The notes: generated by a model from the letters alone, not told the origin. Positions 43,774 to 53,478 are shown, counted from the first letter of the stretch. The stretch: DNA of 64,000 nt from BJHQ01 sp964654285 (GCA_964654285.1 CAZZJC010000006.1:1-64000), one strand, 5' to 3'. Made by a program: numbers and translations.

Positions 43774-43974
43774 ATGCACATCACCGTCAACGACCAGCCG
43801 ACCGAGGTGCCCGCAGGGTGCACGATCGCGGCCCTGCTGGTCCAGCTCAACCTGCCGGCGACGCGCAGCGCGGTCGAACGCAATCGCAACCTGGTGCGCC
43901 GGGCCGATCATGCGACCACCGTCCTGGCCGACGGCGACCGGCTGGAGATCGTCACCCTGGTCGGCGGAGGGTGA
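43774..43974 (+). CDS. thiS: Sulfur-carrier protein ThiS
   Basis: A 66-residue ubiquitin-like protein ending in VTLVGGG, whose C-terminal Gly-Gly is adenylated and thiocarboxylated for thiazole synthesis. The start MHITVNDQPTEVP is typical. CAGGAG lies upstream. No thiG, thiF or thiC is next to it, so it is an isolated copy. Confidence 0.88.
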   Translation: MHITVNDQPTEVPAGCTIAALLVQLNLPATRSAVERNRNLVRRADHATTVLADGDRLEIVTLVGGG

Positions 43975-44062
43975 CCGTGTGTGATACACTGGGGGCGGGT
44001 TAAACTCCCAGCCCGTCCGGTCCATCGGGATTCCAGCGTCATAATGGAGGGATGAAGGAGAG

Positions 44063-44512
44063 GTGGACAACGTGAAGAAACCCTCCAGCGCCGACCTCGA
44101 GCAGATCGATCACCTGCTCCAGGCGCACTACCGCACCCGCCTCGACGTGCTGCCGCCGGCGGAACCGCTGCTGTTCTCCATCATCGATCATCTGCCCGCG
44201 CATGCTCCGCGGGCCGGTTTCCGCTTCAGCCTCGCGCACATCCTGGTCCTCGCCCTGGTGCTCAGCGCTTGCGCCGGCATCGGCATCCTGTCGCGTTCGA
44301 TCCTCGATCTGCACCAGGTCTTCGTCGCGAGCCTGGCGCTGATCATTCCCGGCCTGGCGCTGCTCATCGGCGCACGCTGGGTCTGCCTGGGCGAATCGCT
44401 GCTCGTCCACCGCCTGCTGCGCCGCAGCTTCATGGTCGATGCCGGCGACGTGCTGGTCTACCGCGTCGCCGGACTGGTCGCGGTGATCGCGGGCGTGGTC
44501 ATCCTGCACTGA
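44063..44512 (+). CDS. Small membrane protein, unknown function
   Basis: A 149-residue protein with three hydrophobic segments (about 57-75, 84-105 and 129-148) and a cytoplasmic N-terminus. Start is a GTG next to AAGGAG; a GTG at 44072 is an alternative. I recognise no family. It lies between thiS and the convergent second propeller gene. Confidence 0.6.
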   Translation: MDNVKKPSSADLEQIDHLLQAHYRTRLDVLPPAEPLLFSIIDHLPAHAPRAGFRFSLAHILVLALVLSACAGIGILSRSILDLHQVFVASLALIIPGLALLIGARWVCLGESLLVHRLLRRSFMVDAGDVLVYRVAGLVAVIAGVVILH

Positions 44513-44581
44513 ACGACCAGGGTTCCGACGATCGGAGAGGCGCTGGCCAGCCCAGCGCATCCCATCGCGATCGACGCCGCG

Positions 44582-46309
44582 CTATCTCCTGACGCAGACC
44601 AGCTGCTCGATGCCACGGACATAGATCGCCGAGTCGGCAAAGGTGAACGCTCCGCCATAACTGAATTGGCGGGTGTTCAGGGTTTCGCCGGCCATGCCCG
44701 GGATGAAATTGGTCGCCACCCGGCTCCCCTCGCGGGTGAAGACCTGCATGGTGAAACCGAACTGATCCTTGCCGGCTGCGTCCTTCCGGCTGCCATTCTG
44801 CAATCCATAGACATGGCCCCCGGCCACGGCGAGGAAATGCATCGTGAGCGGCACGGCGCGTTTCGGAAAATCCCGTTCAGCCCCGCCCCAGTCGCCGGCC
44901 AGCCAGGAACCATCGATCGGATTGAGGATGGTACCGCCCATATGATAGAAACGGCCCTGATCGTATAACAAGCCGGGGAAGTTCGAGCCATAGGCGAATT
45001 GCTGCACGCCGCCATGAACCGATCTTCCCTTGGTGAGCTCCTTGAAGGATTCGCTCGCGGCGATGGTGCCTCCGTGCCAGAGGACGGTGCCGGTCAGCAC
45101 ATCGTTCTTCAGGGCGAAGCGCACCGCTGCCGGGGGATTGGGTCCGGCCTTGGCCCGGCCTTTCTCAGGCCAGGACACGTGTTCACCGCAACCGCAGAAG
45201 AACGCCACATCAGGTTCGTCGTGTTTCACCAGGATCTGCATGCCGTCGATGTTCCAGCCTTCGATCTTCAGCGGCTTTCCCTCGGGCAGCCGATACGCAT
45301 GCGGACCGGCGGTCCACAGGACGCTTGTGCCACCGATGGTCAGGACCGCTGGAGTCGCGATGGATTGCGAGGCGGGAAGCCTGTTCGCGGTGGCGGCATT
45401 GCGTTTGATCGGGCCGGCCAGCGACTCGTCGTTCCACCGCAGCTTGCCGCTGTGGCGATCGAAGACGCGGAGGTGGTTGCAGATGTCCGAGATGAGCAGA
45501 TCGCGCCACAGGATGGGTGACCGGGCGCCATTGTCTTGACCGTCGTAAAATCCCGGTGAGGCTGCCGTCCACAGGTTGTTCCCATCCAGATCGAAAGCGA
45601 AATAACCACCGAAACCGGTCGAGACGTACACCGTCTTGCCATCGCTCACGGGGGTGGCGAAGGCCATGCCGACGCAGCCCTTCGATCCCACCGTGTTGTG
45701 GTGGAAGTAGTAGATCTCCCGGTAGAAGCCCGCCTTGGCGGCGATCTTCATCCGCGCCTCGGAAATGCTCTTGTCCTTGGGCCAGAGCAGATCGCGATTG
45801 TTCATGCGGAATTCGTAGCCGGCCAGGTCGCAGGCGGCCAGGAGCTCCTGGTTGGTCGGATCCGCCCTCAGCGCCCGGGCGAACTTGAAGCGCTGGGCCT
45901 GGTCGAGCATCTCCTCATGCCAGGCGGCAAGAGCCGCCTTCCCGTCCGGGATCTGCGCGGTGTGGTCCAGGGTCCGTTCCCACAGGATCGCGCCGGTCTG
46001 TGCATCCAGGCACACCAGCGCCGGCAGATCGCGTTCCCCGGCGATGAGTTCGACCATGACGAACACCTTGCCGGCGACGACGATCGGCGATCCATGGCCC
46101 CAGCTCGGCAGCTTGACCGCCCAGGCGACGTCCTTTTCGCTGAAGGTCGTGGGTGGAGCGGCGTCGGCATAAACCCGTGAACCGAACGGACCGCCATAAC
46201 CGGTCCACCAGGGATCATGGCCTGAATCGGCAGCCGCGGTTCCGCTGGCCAACGAGGACCAGGCCAAGCAGACGCAGCCGAGGAATCCCCTGGTCGTCAG
46301 ACTGATCAT
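44582..46309 (-). CDS. Exported PQQ-type beta-propeller protein (second of three)
   Basis: A 575-residue protein with a signal peptide (MISLTTRGFLGCVCLAWSSLASG). Repeated propeller motifs include VCLDAQTGAILWERTLD, VYVSTGFGGYFAFDLDGNNLW and HLRVFDRHSGKLRW. A cysteine-rich spot (FFCGCGEH) near residue 365 is unusual. It lies downstream of the SGNH and GH28 genes on the same strand, so it is probably part of the plant-polysaccharide locus. Confidence 0.8.
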   Translation of the reverse strand: MISLTTRGFLGCVCLAWSSLASGTAAADSGHDPWWTGYGGPFGSRVYADAAPPTTFSEKDVAWAVKLPSWGHGSPIVVAGKVFVMVELIAGERDLPALVCLDAQTGAILWERTLDHTAQIPDGKAALAAWHEEMLDQAQRFKFARALRADPTNQELLAACDLAGYEFRMNNRDLLWPKDKSISEARMKIAAKAGFYREIYYFHHNTVGSKGCVGMAFATPVSDGKTVYVSTGFGGYFAFDLDGNNLWTAASPGFYDGQDNGARSPILWRDLLISDICNHLRVFDRHSGKLRWNDESLAGPIKRNAATANRLPASQSIATPAVLTIGGTSVLWTAGPHAYRLPEGKPLKIEGWNIDGMQILVKHDEPDVAFFCGCGEHVSWPEKGRAKAGPNPPAAVRFALKNDVLTGTVLWHGGTIAASESFKELTKGRSVHGGVQQFAYGSNFPGLLYDQGRFYHMGGTILNPIDGSWLAGDWGGAERDFPKRAVPLTMHFLAVAGGHVYGLQNGSRKDAAGKDQFGFTMQVFTREGSRVATNFIPGMAGETLNTRQFSYGGAFTFADSAIYVRGIEQLVCVRR

Positions 46310-46378
46310 GGCAACCTCTGCATAAGGATGGCTCGGGGTCGCCCTGGTCGCGCGCGGCCTCGCCAGGGCGGACCGTGG

Positions 46379-47542
46379 TCATTCAGGAAGAGCGGCGAAT
46401 TCGTTTCTGATCGTGAGCTGTTCCGGCGGCCAGATGGCTGCGGGGTAATCTGCGGCGGACGCCTTGAGCGCCTGGGGGAAGAATCCGGCATTGCGCTTCG
46501 ACAGCGGCTTCCGCTGCCTATCGTTCCGGACCTGGGCCTGGACCGCAGTCCAGGTCTTGCTCAGGAAGTCGCAGCGGCGCCGGAAGGCGCGTTCCCGTCG
46601 CTGTTCCTCCGGGATCGGTTCGGGCTTGGTGGCATCCAGGAGCGCATCGGCAGCCGGGGCGGCCGGCAGGATGTAGCCGTCGCCGATCCGCGCCTCCTTG
46701 TGGAATCCGGACACGGCGGCCCAGGCGACAGACTGCAGCCATTTCGCCTCGGTCTCCGCCAGTATCGGAGCATCCGGATTGACCCCGCCGAAGGCGTTCT
46801 GATAGGGCAGGCCGATGTCGCGCCAGGGATTGCCTACCACCTGCCGGCCGGTGAGAACCGGATACATGGTGAGCGCGATGAGGTATTGACCCAGCGCATT
46901 GGCATGGCAATCGCCCCTGGGAAACATGGGCCAGCGCAGTTCCAGGATGTTCGGGTCTGCCCCCCGGGCGATCCAGTGGGCGCGGGCCGCCGGAACCACC
47001 CAGGCGCCGTGCTGCCTGGCTATGCGCGTGAGGTGCTGCTCCTGGGCCGCGAGAATCGCCTTCCGTTTCCTGCTCTCGTCCTCACCGGTGAGGGATTCCA
47101 TCTGGTTGACCGCGGTATGGTACAGCACCGGGCGGGCGCCGAGGTCCTTCACGAAACCGATCCACTGGGCGAAGACCTCCTCGGGTTCATCGCACGCGGC
47201 GATGCCGCCACCACGATACCCCTGGATGACCACGGCATCCCACCTCCCCTGCTTCAACTTCGTCTGCGCCTCTCCCATTTTCCAATGTCGGGCCAACGAA
47301 CATGCCGCCACCACATGGTGCCCGGTCTCGATGGCTGGTGCGCCAGGATCGCCGGCGGCGAGCTTCTTCAGCATGTCCCATTGCGGACCCATGTAGGTCA
47401 GGCTGTTGCCCAGGAAGAACACGCGCACGGCCTGCTTCGGAGCTCCCGCCGGAGTCCGCCTGTCTGCGTCCGCCGCGTTGGCGCCGAAACAGGCCGTGAG
47501 GGTAGCCGCGATGAGCGCGGCGCAGAAACGCAGTGGACGCAT
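46379..47542 (-). CDS. Exported SGNH-hydrolase-like protein
   Basis: A 387-residue protein with a signal peptide (MRPLRFCAALIAATLTACFGANAA, possibly a lipobox at TAC). FFLGNSLTYMG (block I with the nucleophile Ser), VVIQGY and a C-terminal DCHANALG holding Asp/His fit the GDSL/SGNH esterase fold. Esterases of this class remove acetyl groups from pectin or other glycans. The gene lies between the GH28 gene and a propeller gene, which suggests joint action on a glycan. Substrate is inferred. Confidence 0.75.
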   Translation of the reverse strand: MRPLRFCAALIAATLTACFGANAADADRRTPAGAPKQAVRVFFLGNSLTYMGPQWDMLKKLAAGDPGAPAIETGHHVVAACSLARHWKMGEAQTKLKQGRWDAVVIQGYRGGGIAACDEPEEVFAQWIGFVKDLGARPVLYHTAVNQMESLTGEDESRKRKAILAAQEQHLTRIARQHGAWVVPAARAHWIARGADPNILELRWPMFPRGDCHANALGQYLIALTMYPVLTGRQVVGNPWRDIGLPYQNAFGGVNPDAPILAETEAKWLQSVAWAAVSGFHKEARIGDGYILPAAPAADALLDATKPEPIPEEQRRERAFRRRCDFLSKTWTAVQAQVRNDRQRKPLSKRNAGFFPQALKASAADYPAAIWPPEQLTIRNEFAALPE

Positions 47543-47558
47543 GGCTGGTTCCTTGGGA

Positions 47559-49007
47559 TCAACGGGTTGCTGCGGGTGCGGATGGATCGGCGACCACCCC
47601 GGCCAGGTTGGACCGCTCAACGTCGATGGCCACCATCGCCGGTCTGGCATCGGGCACGACGAGGCGGAAACGCAGGCCCGAGAGGGTCAGTTCGTCCACG
47701 TGCCGGGCGAAGAGCCCGTAGGCCGGCGGCACCCCGAACATGTAGGGCGTCGGATACTGGCGGTCGAGTTCAGGAATCGCACGCGCGGCGTCAGCAGCCG
47801 TGCCGCCGCCGGGGCAGGTGATCTCGACCTGGTTGAAGGTGATGCGCTGGGGCCGCGTGGTGGTCGTGCCGGTGACGGTGATGCAGGTCTTCTCGTTCGC
47901 CGTGAACGTATGGCTCTCCTTCGGCGTGCCTTCCATGAAACGCTTCGGGATCCGGGCGCGGATGTTGGCGAAGAGGATGTCGTGCACCTGGCCCTTCCGC
48001 CAATGCTGATCATCGATGAACCAGGCTTTCACATTGGCATCGCCATCGCGCCAGCCACCCAGACGCACCGAGATCGGGTTGCTCACCCGGTCCATGAGGA
48101 TGCCGTTGAAGATCAGCTCGTGGATGCTGCCGCCGTGCACGGCCTGGATGCAGATGCCTCCCATGCCGGTATCGACGATGACGCAGTTGCTTGCGGTCAC
48201 GCGGTGGATGTCGGCCAGGGATTCGGGCCCGACGCGGATGGCCTGGCAATAGGAGCTGAGTCGGCAGTCGCTGATCACCACATCGCGGCAGGGATGGCCG
48301 ATCCGGGTCGCCTTGAGCGCGATGGCGTCATCGCTGGTGGTGATCGAGCACCCGCGCACGAAGACCTCCTCGCAGCCGTCGATGTCGAGTCCGTCGTTGG
48401 TGGGCTGCAGGACGCTGTGGATGGTCAGATCCTCGTAGCGCACCTGGCGGCATCCGATGGCATGGATCGTCCATGACGCGCCATCGCGCAGGGTGACATC
48501 GCGCACCCGCACCTGGGTGCAGTCGCGGAAGCGCACCAGCACCGGCCGGGGCGAGTCCATCCTCTTGGGAAAGCTGTTGCCATCGCCGTCGATCACGCCG
48601 GTTCCGCTGATCCCGACCTGGTCGCATCCCTTGGCGAAGATCAGCACCGGGCCGATGATGCCGGGGGCGTAATCCTGCTCCGGGTCGACGGCGTAGTCGG
48701 CCAGATCGGGACTGCCGCGCAGGATGGCGCCGGCCTCCAGGTGCAGGGTGACGCGGCTCTTCAGCCGCACCGTGCCGGTCAACCAGGTGCCGGCCGGCAG
48801 CACCACCCGCCCGCCGCCCTGGTCCGCGGCAGCGTCGATCGCGTGCTGGATGATGGCGGTCGCCTTGGCGCAGCCGTCGCCGACGGCGCCCAGGGTGCGG
48901 ATATCGTGGTCCATGCTCAGCATTTCCTTGGACAGGATGCATCCGAAGAACAGCAGGGGCAAACCGATGCCCCTGGGGCGAAACGCAGGTCGGTTCACGC
49001 TGCCCAT
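47559..49007 (-). CDS. GH28-like polygalacturonase family protein
   Basis: A 482-residue right-handed beta-helix. The opening RTLGAVGDG...IQHAIDAAADQGGGRVVLPAGTW is typical of GH28. Catalytic-region motifs include PTNDGLDIDGC and TTSDDAIALK with the acidic pair; the GHG region is degenerate. It may be a rhamnogalacturonan or polygalacturonan hydrolase. The start at 49007 has GGAGG 9 nt upstream and adds a hydrophobic N-terminus (GIGLPLLFFGCILS) that could be an export signal or lipobox. A Met at 48914 with AAGGAA upstream would give a cytoplasmic form. Confidence 0.82.
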   Translation of the reverse strand: MGSVNRPAFRPRGIGLPLLFFGCILSKEMLSMDHDIRTLGAVGDGCAKATAIIQHAIDAAADQGGGRVVLPAGTWLTGTVRLKSRVTLHLEAGAILRGSPDLADYAVDPEQDYAPGIIGPVLIFAKGCDQVGISGTGVIDGDGNSFPKRMDSPRPVLVRFRDCTQVRVRDVTLRDGASWTIHAIGCRQVRYEDLTIHSVLQPTNDGLDIDGCEEVFVRGCSITTSDDAIALKATRIGHPCRDVVISDCRLSSYCQAIRVGPESLADIHRVTASNCVIVDTGMGGICIQAVHGGSIHELIFNGILMDRVSNPISVRLGGWRDGDANVKAWFIDDQHWRKGQVHDILFANIRARIPKRFMEGTPKESHTFTANEKTCITVTGTTTTRPQRITFNQVEITCPGGGTAADAARAIPELDRQYPTPYMFGVPPAYGLFARHVDELTLSGLRFRLVVPDARPAMVAIDVERSNLAGVVADPSAPAATR

Positions 49008-49070
49008 CGCGAACGACCTCCGTGTCTCCGCCTCCTGTTGTTCCGACGAGCGAGACGGCCGTTGCGGTCA

Positions 49071-49104
49071 ATTTCGCGTCATGAAAAATGCCAAATTGCG
49101 AAAT
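49071..49104. promoter_or_regulatory. Inverted repeat in AraC/GH28 divergent region
   Basis: ATTTCGC (49071-49077) and GCGAAAT (49098-49104) form an inverted repeat with centres 27 bp apart. They lie in an AT-rich 172-bp space between the divergent GH28 and AraC-family genes, so they are candidate operator half-sites. Confidence 0.4.
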
Positions 49105-49179
49105 AGGCTGTGCGTATCCCGGGCGTGAACTTGATTTTTCATTTAGGATGAAGTTTATTTCCGCATCCGGAATCCCGTC

Positions 49180-50328
49180 ATGAAGCGCATCGCCGTGATC
49201 CAGGACGCACGCGGGGGCTGGACCCGGGGCATCATCCTCGGTCTGGCGGACGCCGTGCCGGCCCAGGCCGATTGGGAACTGCGCCTGTTCAGCCAGCAGG
49301 CCAACCTGCTGCCGCGCCTGCGCGCCTGGCGGCCGGACGCCCTGGTGGCGGGATGGCAGCCGCCTGACGTGCAGGCGGAACTGCTGGGTCTCGCCGTCCC
49401 GTTCATCGGCACCGGATTGGCGGATCCTCTCCGGCGCTTCTCCGGCGTGATCCTGGATCAGGTCGAGATCGGCCGTCTGGCCGCGGAATATTTCCGCGCC
49501 AAGGGCTTCCGCCAACTGGTCTTCCTCCACGATCCGCTGGAATACTGGTGGCTGCCGGTTCTCGCTGGTCTGCGTGCGGCCGCAGCCGAATCCGGTCTGG
49601 CGATCGGATCGGTCCCGGTCGGTGCCAGCCCGGATCAGACCCGGTGCGAGGCCATCCAGGAATGGCTCGCCGGGATTGCGATTCCCATGCCGATCGCGGT
49701 CTGCGCCCCGCCCGAGCTCGCGGTCGACCTGGCCCGCGTCTGCCGCACCACCGGACGGCAGATCCCGGAGGAGATCCTGATCCTGGCCCTGGAGGATCAG
49801 GATACCGACTGCCGCCTGTGCTCGCCGCAGCTGTCCGCCGTCCACTGCGCCGGTGAGACCGCCGGCCGGCGCTGTGGCCAGATGCTGGCGCAGGTCTTCG
49901 CCGGCACGCGGCTGGAACCGGTTGTCGAGGCGATCCCGCCGACGGGGATCGTCGAGCGCGCCTCGACGCGCAGGACGGCGGTCACGGATCCGCTGGTGGC
50001 CGACGCGCTGGAGCGCATGCGCGAGGAATCCGGCACGCGGGCCAACGTCGCCGAGATCGCTAGCGGCCTCCAGGTTTCGCGGCGGACGCTGGAACTGCGC
50101 TTCCAGGCCGCGTTGGGATGCTCGCCGCTGCAAGCCCTCCACCGCCTCCGCTTCGCCCGCATGAAGCAGCTGCTGTCCGAACGCACGTTGACGCTGGACG
50201 AGATCGCCCGCCGCTTCGGATACGGTTCCGGTGCGCATTTCTCGCGCGATTTCGCCCGCCACGCCGGCGCGACACCGGCCCGGTTCCAGGCGCGCTTCGC
50301 GCGGCCGCCTACGGTTCGACCGCTTTGA
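49180..50328 (+). CDS. AraC-family regulator with XylR-like sugar-binding domain
   Basis: A 382-residue regulator. Residues 1-270 form a periplasmic-binding-protein/LacI-like ligand domain (MKRIAVIQDARGGWTRGII, LLDQVEIGRLAAEYF-like). Residues 275-375 form a double HTH (VAEIASGLQVSRRTLELRF, RFGYGSGAHFSRDFARHAG). XylR-type AraC proteins bind a sugar and activate nearby catabolic genes; the GH28 operon across the divergent promoter is the likely target. Its 3' end overlaps the convergent CAP gene by 20 bp. Confidence 0.88.
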   Translation: MKRIAVIQDARGGWTRGIILGLADAVPAQADWELRLFSQQANLLPRLRAWRPDALVAGWQPPDVQAELLGLAVPFIGTGLADPLRRFSGVILDQVEIGRLAAEYFRAKGFRQLVFLHDPLEYWWLPVLAGLRAAAAESGLAIGSVPVGASPDQTRCEAIQEWLAGIAIPMPIAVCAPPELAVDLARVCRTTGRQIPEEILILALEDQDTDCRLCSPQLSAVHCAGETAGRRCGQMLAQVFAGTRLEPVVEAIPPTGIVERASTRRTAVTDPLVADALERMREESGTRANVAEIASGLQVSRRTLELRFQAALGCSPLQALHRLRFARMKQLLSERTLTLDEIARRFGYGSGAHFSRDFARHAGATPARFQARFARPPTVRPL

Positions 50329-51718
50329 GGCGGGCGATGAGCCCATCAAGGCAGGCCTGGAAGCCGGGATCCTTGAGGCCGGCAAGCTGGGCGCGCAGGT
50401 CCGCCAGCGCAGCCCGGATCGCCGATGGTGCCGGGCGTTCTGCCTTGGTCGCGGATCCCGCGCGGCGGATGAGATCGTCCACGCCGGCGGTCAGGCGCAG
50501 GCAGAGCTCGGCCTCGCGGAACCACGCCTCGGCCGGTGTCGCACGCCAGGGCCTGGCTGCGTCGGCGATGGTTTTCGCGGCGACCTTGTCGCCGGCAGTC
50601 AATGCTTCGCGCGCGGATTTCATCGCGGCGTCCAAGCGGGAACCGACATCGCCGATGAGCTCCTTGATCCGGGCGGTGCGCTCGGCGTCGAGCGTCCAGG
50701 AGCGTGACGCCAGGGCGAGCTCGACCTGGGCGCGCAGGCGGGCCGAGGTTTCCGGCGCGGTCGCGGCGGTGCTGGCGATCAGGCGGTCGGCCAGCGCGAG
50801 TTCGGCCTTGCCGGGAATCGCCCAGCACAGGCGCACGTTGTCCTTGCCGGCGGGATAGGAGAGCGAGTAGCGGTTCCCTGCATATTCGGCGGTCACGGTG
50901 CCGGCCGCGTCCGACTTCAGCCCGAGGGTGAAGGCGCCCGAGGCCCAGGTCTTCACGCCCGCCCCGTTGCTGGCGGTGATCACCACCCCGCCCCGGCCTT
51001 CGCCGGCATCATAGACGCCGTTACCGTTCGCATCGATGAAGGCGACTCCGCCGACGGCGCGTTCGCCCTTGCCCAGGACGTGGGTGACCGACAGCCCCTT
51101 GCCGTTCGGCACCGCGCCGGCGCCGACCTCGGTGAACAGGGGATTCGCCATGTTCATGCGATGGCCGCGCCTGGGCTGCATGCCGCCGGGTCCGCCCTTG
51201 CCGGTGTCGACGACGAAGCCGATATGGCTGTTGAGCGCCCCCGCAGCAGCAGCGAAGCAGTTCTCGCCCAGCGCGGTCACGCGGTAGCCGGCCGCCTTCG
51301 CCCGTTCGCTCGCCGACTTGCCGGTGAATCCCGGCTTCCCGGCATCCTCGTCGTGCGTCAGGCCGTTGAGGATCATGTAATGGCTGTGCTTGCGGGCGCA
51401 TTCCAGCAGGCGCAGGTTGAAGACGAGCGGTGGAGCGGGTTTGAGCGCTTTCAGCTCCTCGGTGAACATCGCCGTGTCGACTCCGTTCAGGCACCAGGCT
51501 TTTTCCTGGGCTCCGGCGGCGAGTATCCGCGCGGCCTCGCCGGCCGGATCGGCGCGGAAGCGGTTCATCAGTTCGAGGATGACCACTTCGTCCGGCGTCG
51601 GCTCGGGTGACGCCGCCTGATGGACCTGGGCGGCGTCACCCGCCCAGGCGGACCGGACGACCAGGCAGAGCGAACCGGCGATGATGGCGCGCATAGGGGA
51701 GGTTACCTGAAACCGCAT
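50309..51718 (-). CDS. Secreted CAP-domain (SCP/PR1-like) protein
   Basis: A 469-residue exported protein. A signal peptide ends SAWA. The CAP domain (about 45-225) has ECARKHSHYMILNGLTHDE, LGENCFAAA and HRMNMANPLFTEVGAGAV. A Ca-binding-like DANGNGVYDAGEG segment (about 245) and a helical C-terminus (320-469) follow. Bacterial CAP proteins are poorly understood. A Met at 51694 would also give a good signal peptide; neither start has a ribosome site. Confidence 0.8.
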   Translation of the reverse strand: MRFQVTSPMRAIIAGSLCLVVRSAWAGDAAQVHQAASPEPTPDEVVILELMNRFRADPAGEAARILAAGAQEKAWCLNGVDTAMFTEELKALKPAPPLVFNLRLLECARKHSHYMILNGLTHDEDAGKPGFTGKSASERAKAAGYRVTALGENCFAAAAGALNSHIGFVVDTGKGGPGGMQPRRGHRMNMANPLFTEVGAGAVPNGKGLSVTHVLGKGERAVGGVAFIDANGNGVYDAGEGRGGVVITASNGAGVKTWASGAFTLGLKSDAAGTVTAEYAGNRYSLSYPAGKDNVRLCWAIPGKAELALADRLIASTAATAPETSARLRAQVELALASRSWTLDAERTARIKELIGDVGSRLDAAMKSAREALTAGDKVAAKTIADAARPWRATPAEAWFREAELCLRLTAGVDDLIRRAGSATKAERPAPSAIRAALADLRAQLAGLKDPGFQACLDGLIARLKAVEP

Positions 51719-51751
51719 CCGGCAGCGGCGACATGCGCCGACGGGCTGGGA

Positions 51752-52261
51752 CTACGACGACAGCGCCGGCACGAGGTTGTCATGGCGGCAGCGCGGGCAT
51801 TCCATGCGGTCGCCGGCCATGCGGTGGGCGATCGAGAACCAGCCGCCGCAGGAAGCGCACGCGGTCGCCTCGGCGGGATCGTTCTCGCCACGCCTGCGCG
51901 TCGGACCGCCGGCGTCCTCGCCCGCCTCGTTCAGGTTGAGGTCGACCGCCGCCTCGACCGCCGGCATCGCGGCGGCATGGAAGGTCAGGCGGGCGTGGCC
52001 GGCGGCGACGATGTCGCGCTCATTCAACGCGGTGCGTTCGGTGATCTTGACCTTGTTCACCATCGTGCCGTTGGCGCTGCCGAGATCCTCGACCAGCCAG
52101 GTCTCGCCCTGGCGCACGAAGGCGCAGTGCTCGCGCGAGATGCTCGAATGCTTGATCGGCAGGTCGGCGGCCGAGGCGCGGCCGAGGACGATGCGGTCCT
52201 TGTCGAGGGCCTGCCTGGAATAGGATTCGACGCCCTTGATGCGGATGGTCAGGTAGGCCAT
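51752..52261 (-). CDS. FHA-domain protein with C-terminal zinc ribbon
   Basis: A 169-residue protein. The forkhead-associated domain (about 20-90) has LGRASAADLPIKHSSISREH and VEDLGSANGTMVN, the phosphothreonine-binding signature. Then CASCG...CPRC (about 130-160) makes a two-knuckle zinc site. Likely a phospho-signal reader. It is divergent from panC. Confidence 0.85.
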   Translation of the reverse strand: MAYLTIRIKGVESYSRQALDKDRIVLGRASAADLPIKHSSISREHCAFVRQGETWLVEDLGSANGTMVNKVKITERTALNERDIVAAGHARLTFHAAAMPAVEAAVDLNLNEAGEDAGGPTRRRGENDPAEATACASCGGWFSIAHRMAGDRMECPRCRHDNLVPALSS

Positions 52262-52326
52262 GCGCCGGGTCGTAAGCCCGGGCCGCTGCGGTGCAAGGCG
52301 GCGAATCCCACACTTCGGAGACGATC

Positions 52327-53202
52327 ATGCAACAGTTCACCACCATCGCCGACCAGCGCGCCTGGTCGCGCCAGCAGATCCGCGCCGGCAAGCGCATCGG
52401 CTTCGTGCCGACCATGGGCGCCCTGCACGATGGCCACCTCTCGCTGGTGGCGCAGGCGCGCGAGCGCAGCGACGTGGTGGTGGCGTCGGTGTTCGTCAAT
52501 CCCACCCAGTTCGACAATCCCGACGACCTCGCGCGCTATCCGCGCACCCTCGCGGCCGACGCCGCGATGCTGGAAAAGGCCGGCGTCGACTGCCTGTTCG
52601 CGCCCGACGCGGCCGGCATGTACCGCAACGGCCACTGCACCTTCGTCGAGATGGTCGGACCGCTCACCGACAAGCTCTGCGCCGCCACCCGCCCCGGCCA
52701 CTTCCGCGGCGTGACCACGGTGGTGACCAAGCTGTTCTCCATCGTCCAGCCCGACGTGGCGGTGTTCGGCGAAAAGGACCTGCAGCAGGTCCTGATCATC
52801 GCGCGCATGGTCGACGATCTCAACCTGCCGGTCGAGATCGTGGTCGCGCCCACCGTGCGCGAAGCCGACGGCCTCGCGATGTCGAGCCGCAACCGCCGCC
52901 TGGATGCCGGCATGCGCACCAAGGCGCTCGGGCTGCCGCGCGGCCTGCAACTCGCGAACCGCGCTTTTGAACAGGGCGAACGCGCGTCGCTCAAGCTCAT
53001 CGAGGCGGTCGCCAACGAACTGCTGGTGCATCCCGGTGTCGACCTGGATTACTGCAACGTGGTCAAGCTGAGCGGCTTCCAGGAGGTCGACCAGGCCGAC
53101 GACGGCTGCGTCCTGGCGGCGGCGGTGTTCGTCGACGGCGTGCGCCTGATCGACCACATCCACCTCGGACGCGAATCGTTCCCGGTCGCGCTCGACGACT
53201 GA
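52327..53202 (+). CDS. panC: Pantothenate synthetase (pantoate--beta-alanine ligase)
   Basis: A 291-residue enzyme that joins pantoate and beta-alanine with ATP for CoA synthesis. PTMGALHDGHLSLV holds the HxGH nucleotide site, and GEKDLQQVLIIARM and MSSRNRRLD (KMSKS-like) follow. The frame is open further upstream, but MQQFTTIADQRAW is the family start. The C-terminal 30 residues match the usual length. Confidence 0.95.
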   Translation: MQQFTTIADQRAWSRQQIRAGKRIGFVPTMGALHDGHLSLVAQARERSDVVVASVFVNPTQFDNPDDLARYPRTLAADAAMLEKAGVDCLFAPDAAGMYRNGHCTFVEMVGPLTDKLCAATRPGHFRGVTTVVTKLFSIVQPDVAVFGEKDLQQVLIIARMVDDLNLPVEIVVAPTVREADGLAMSSRNRRLDAGMRTKALGLPRGLQLANRAFEQGERASLKLIEAVANELLVHPGVDLDYCNVVKLSGFQEVDQADDGCVLAAAVFVDGVRLIDHIHLGRESFPVALDD

Positions 53203-53205
53203 GCC

Positions 53206-53478
53206 ATGCCCATCACCGCCGACGGCCGGTTCAGGCCCGGCCTCCAGACCACGCGCCGGCTGGCCGAAGCCGGCCTCACCCACATCCGCCAGGTCGGACA
53301 GCTCGGCGTGATCGAGACCTGCCGGCGGCTCAGGCGAGGCGGGCATCCGGTCAGCCTGAATCTGGCCTCCAGCCTGCAGGCGGACCTGATGGGGTTGTCC
53401 TGGCGCGAAGTCCCGGAGGAGATCCGCGCCGAGCTGCGTCAGGGCTGGCGCGAAGCCCTGGATCCGGCAAGGCGCTGA
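53206..53478 (+). CDS. TfoX C-terminal domain protein
   Basis: A 90-residue protein matching the helical TfoX_C domain (TTRRLAEAGLTHIRQVGQLGV, VSLNLASSLQADLMGLSW). TfoX/Sxy proteins are linked to natural competence, but stand-alone C-terminal domains have no defined role. It lies 3 nt after panC and is probably co-transcribed. Confidence 0.75.
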   Translation: MPITADGRFRPGLQTTRRLAEAGLTHIRQVGQLGVIETCRRLRRGGHPVSLNLASSLQADLMGLSWREVPEEIRAELRQGWREALDPARR

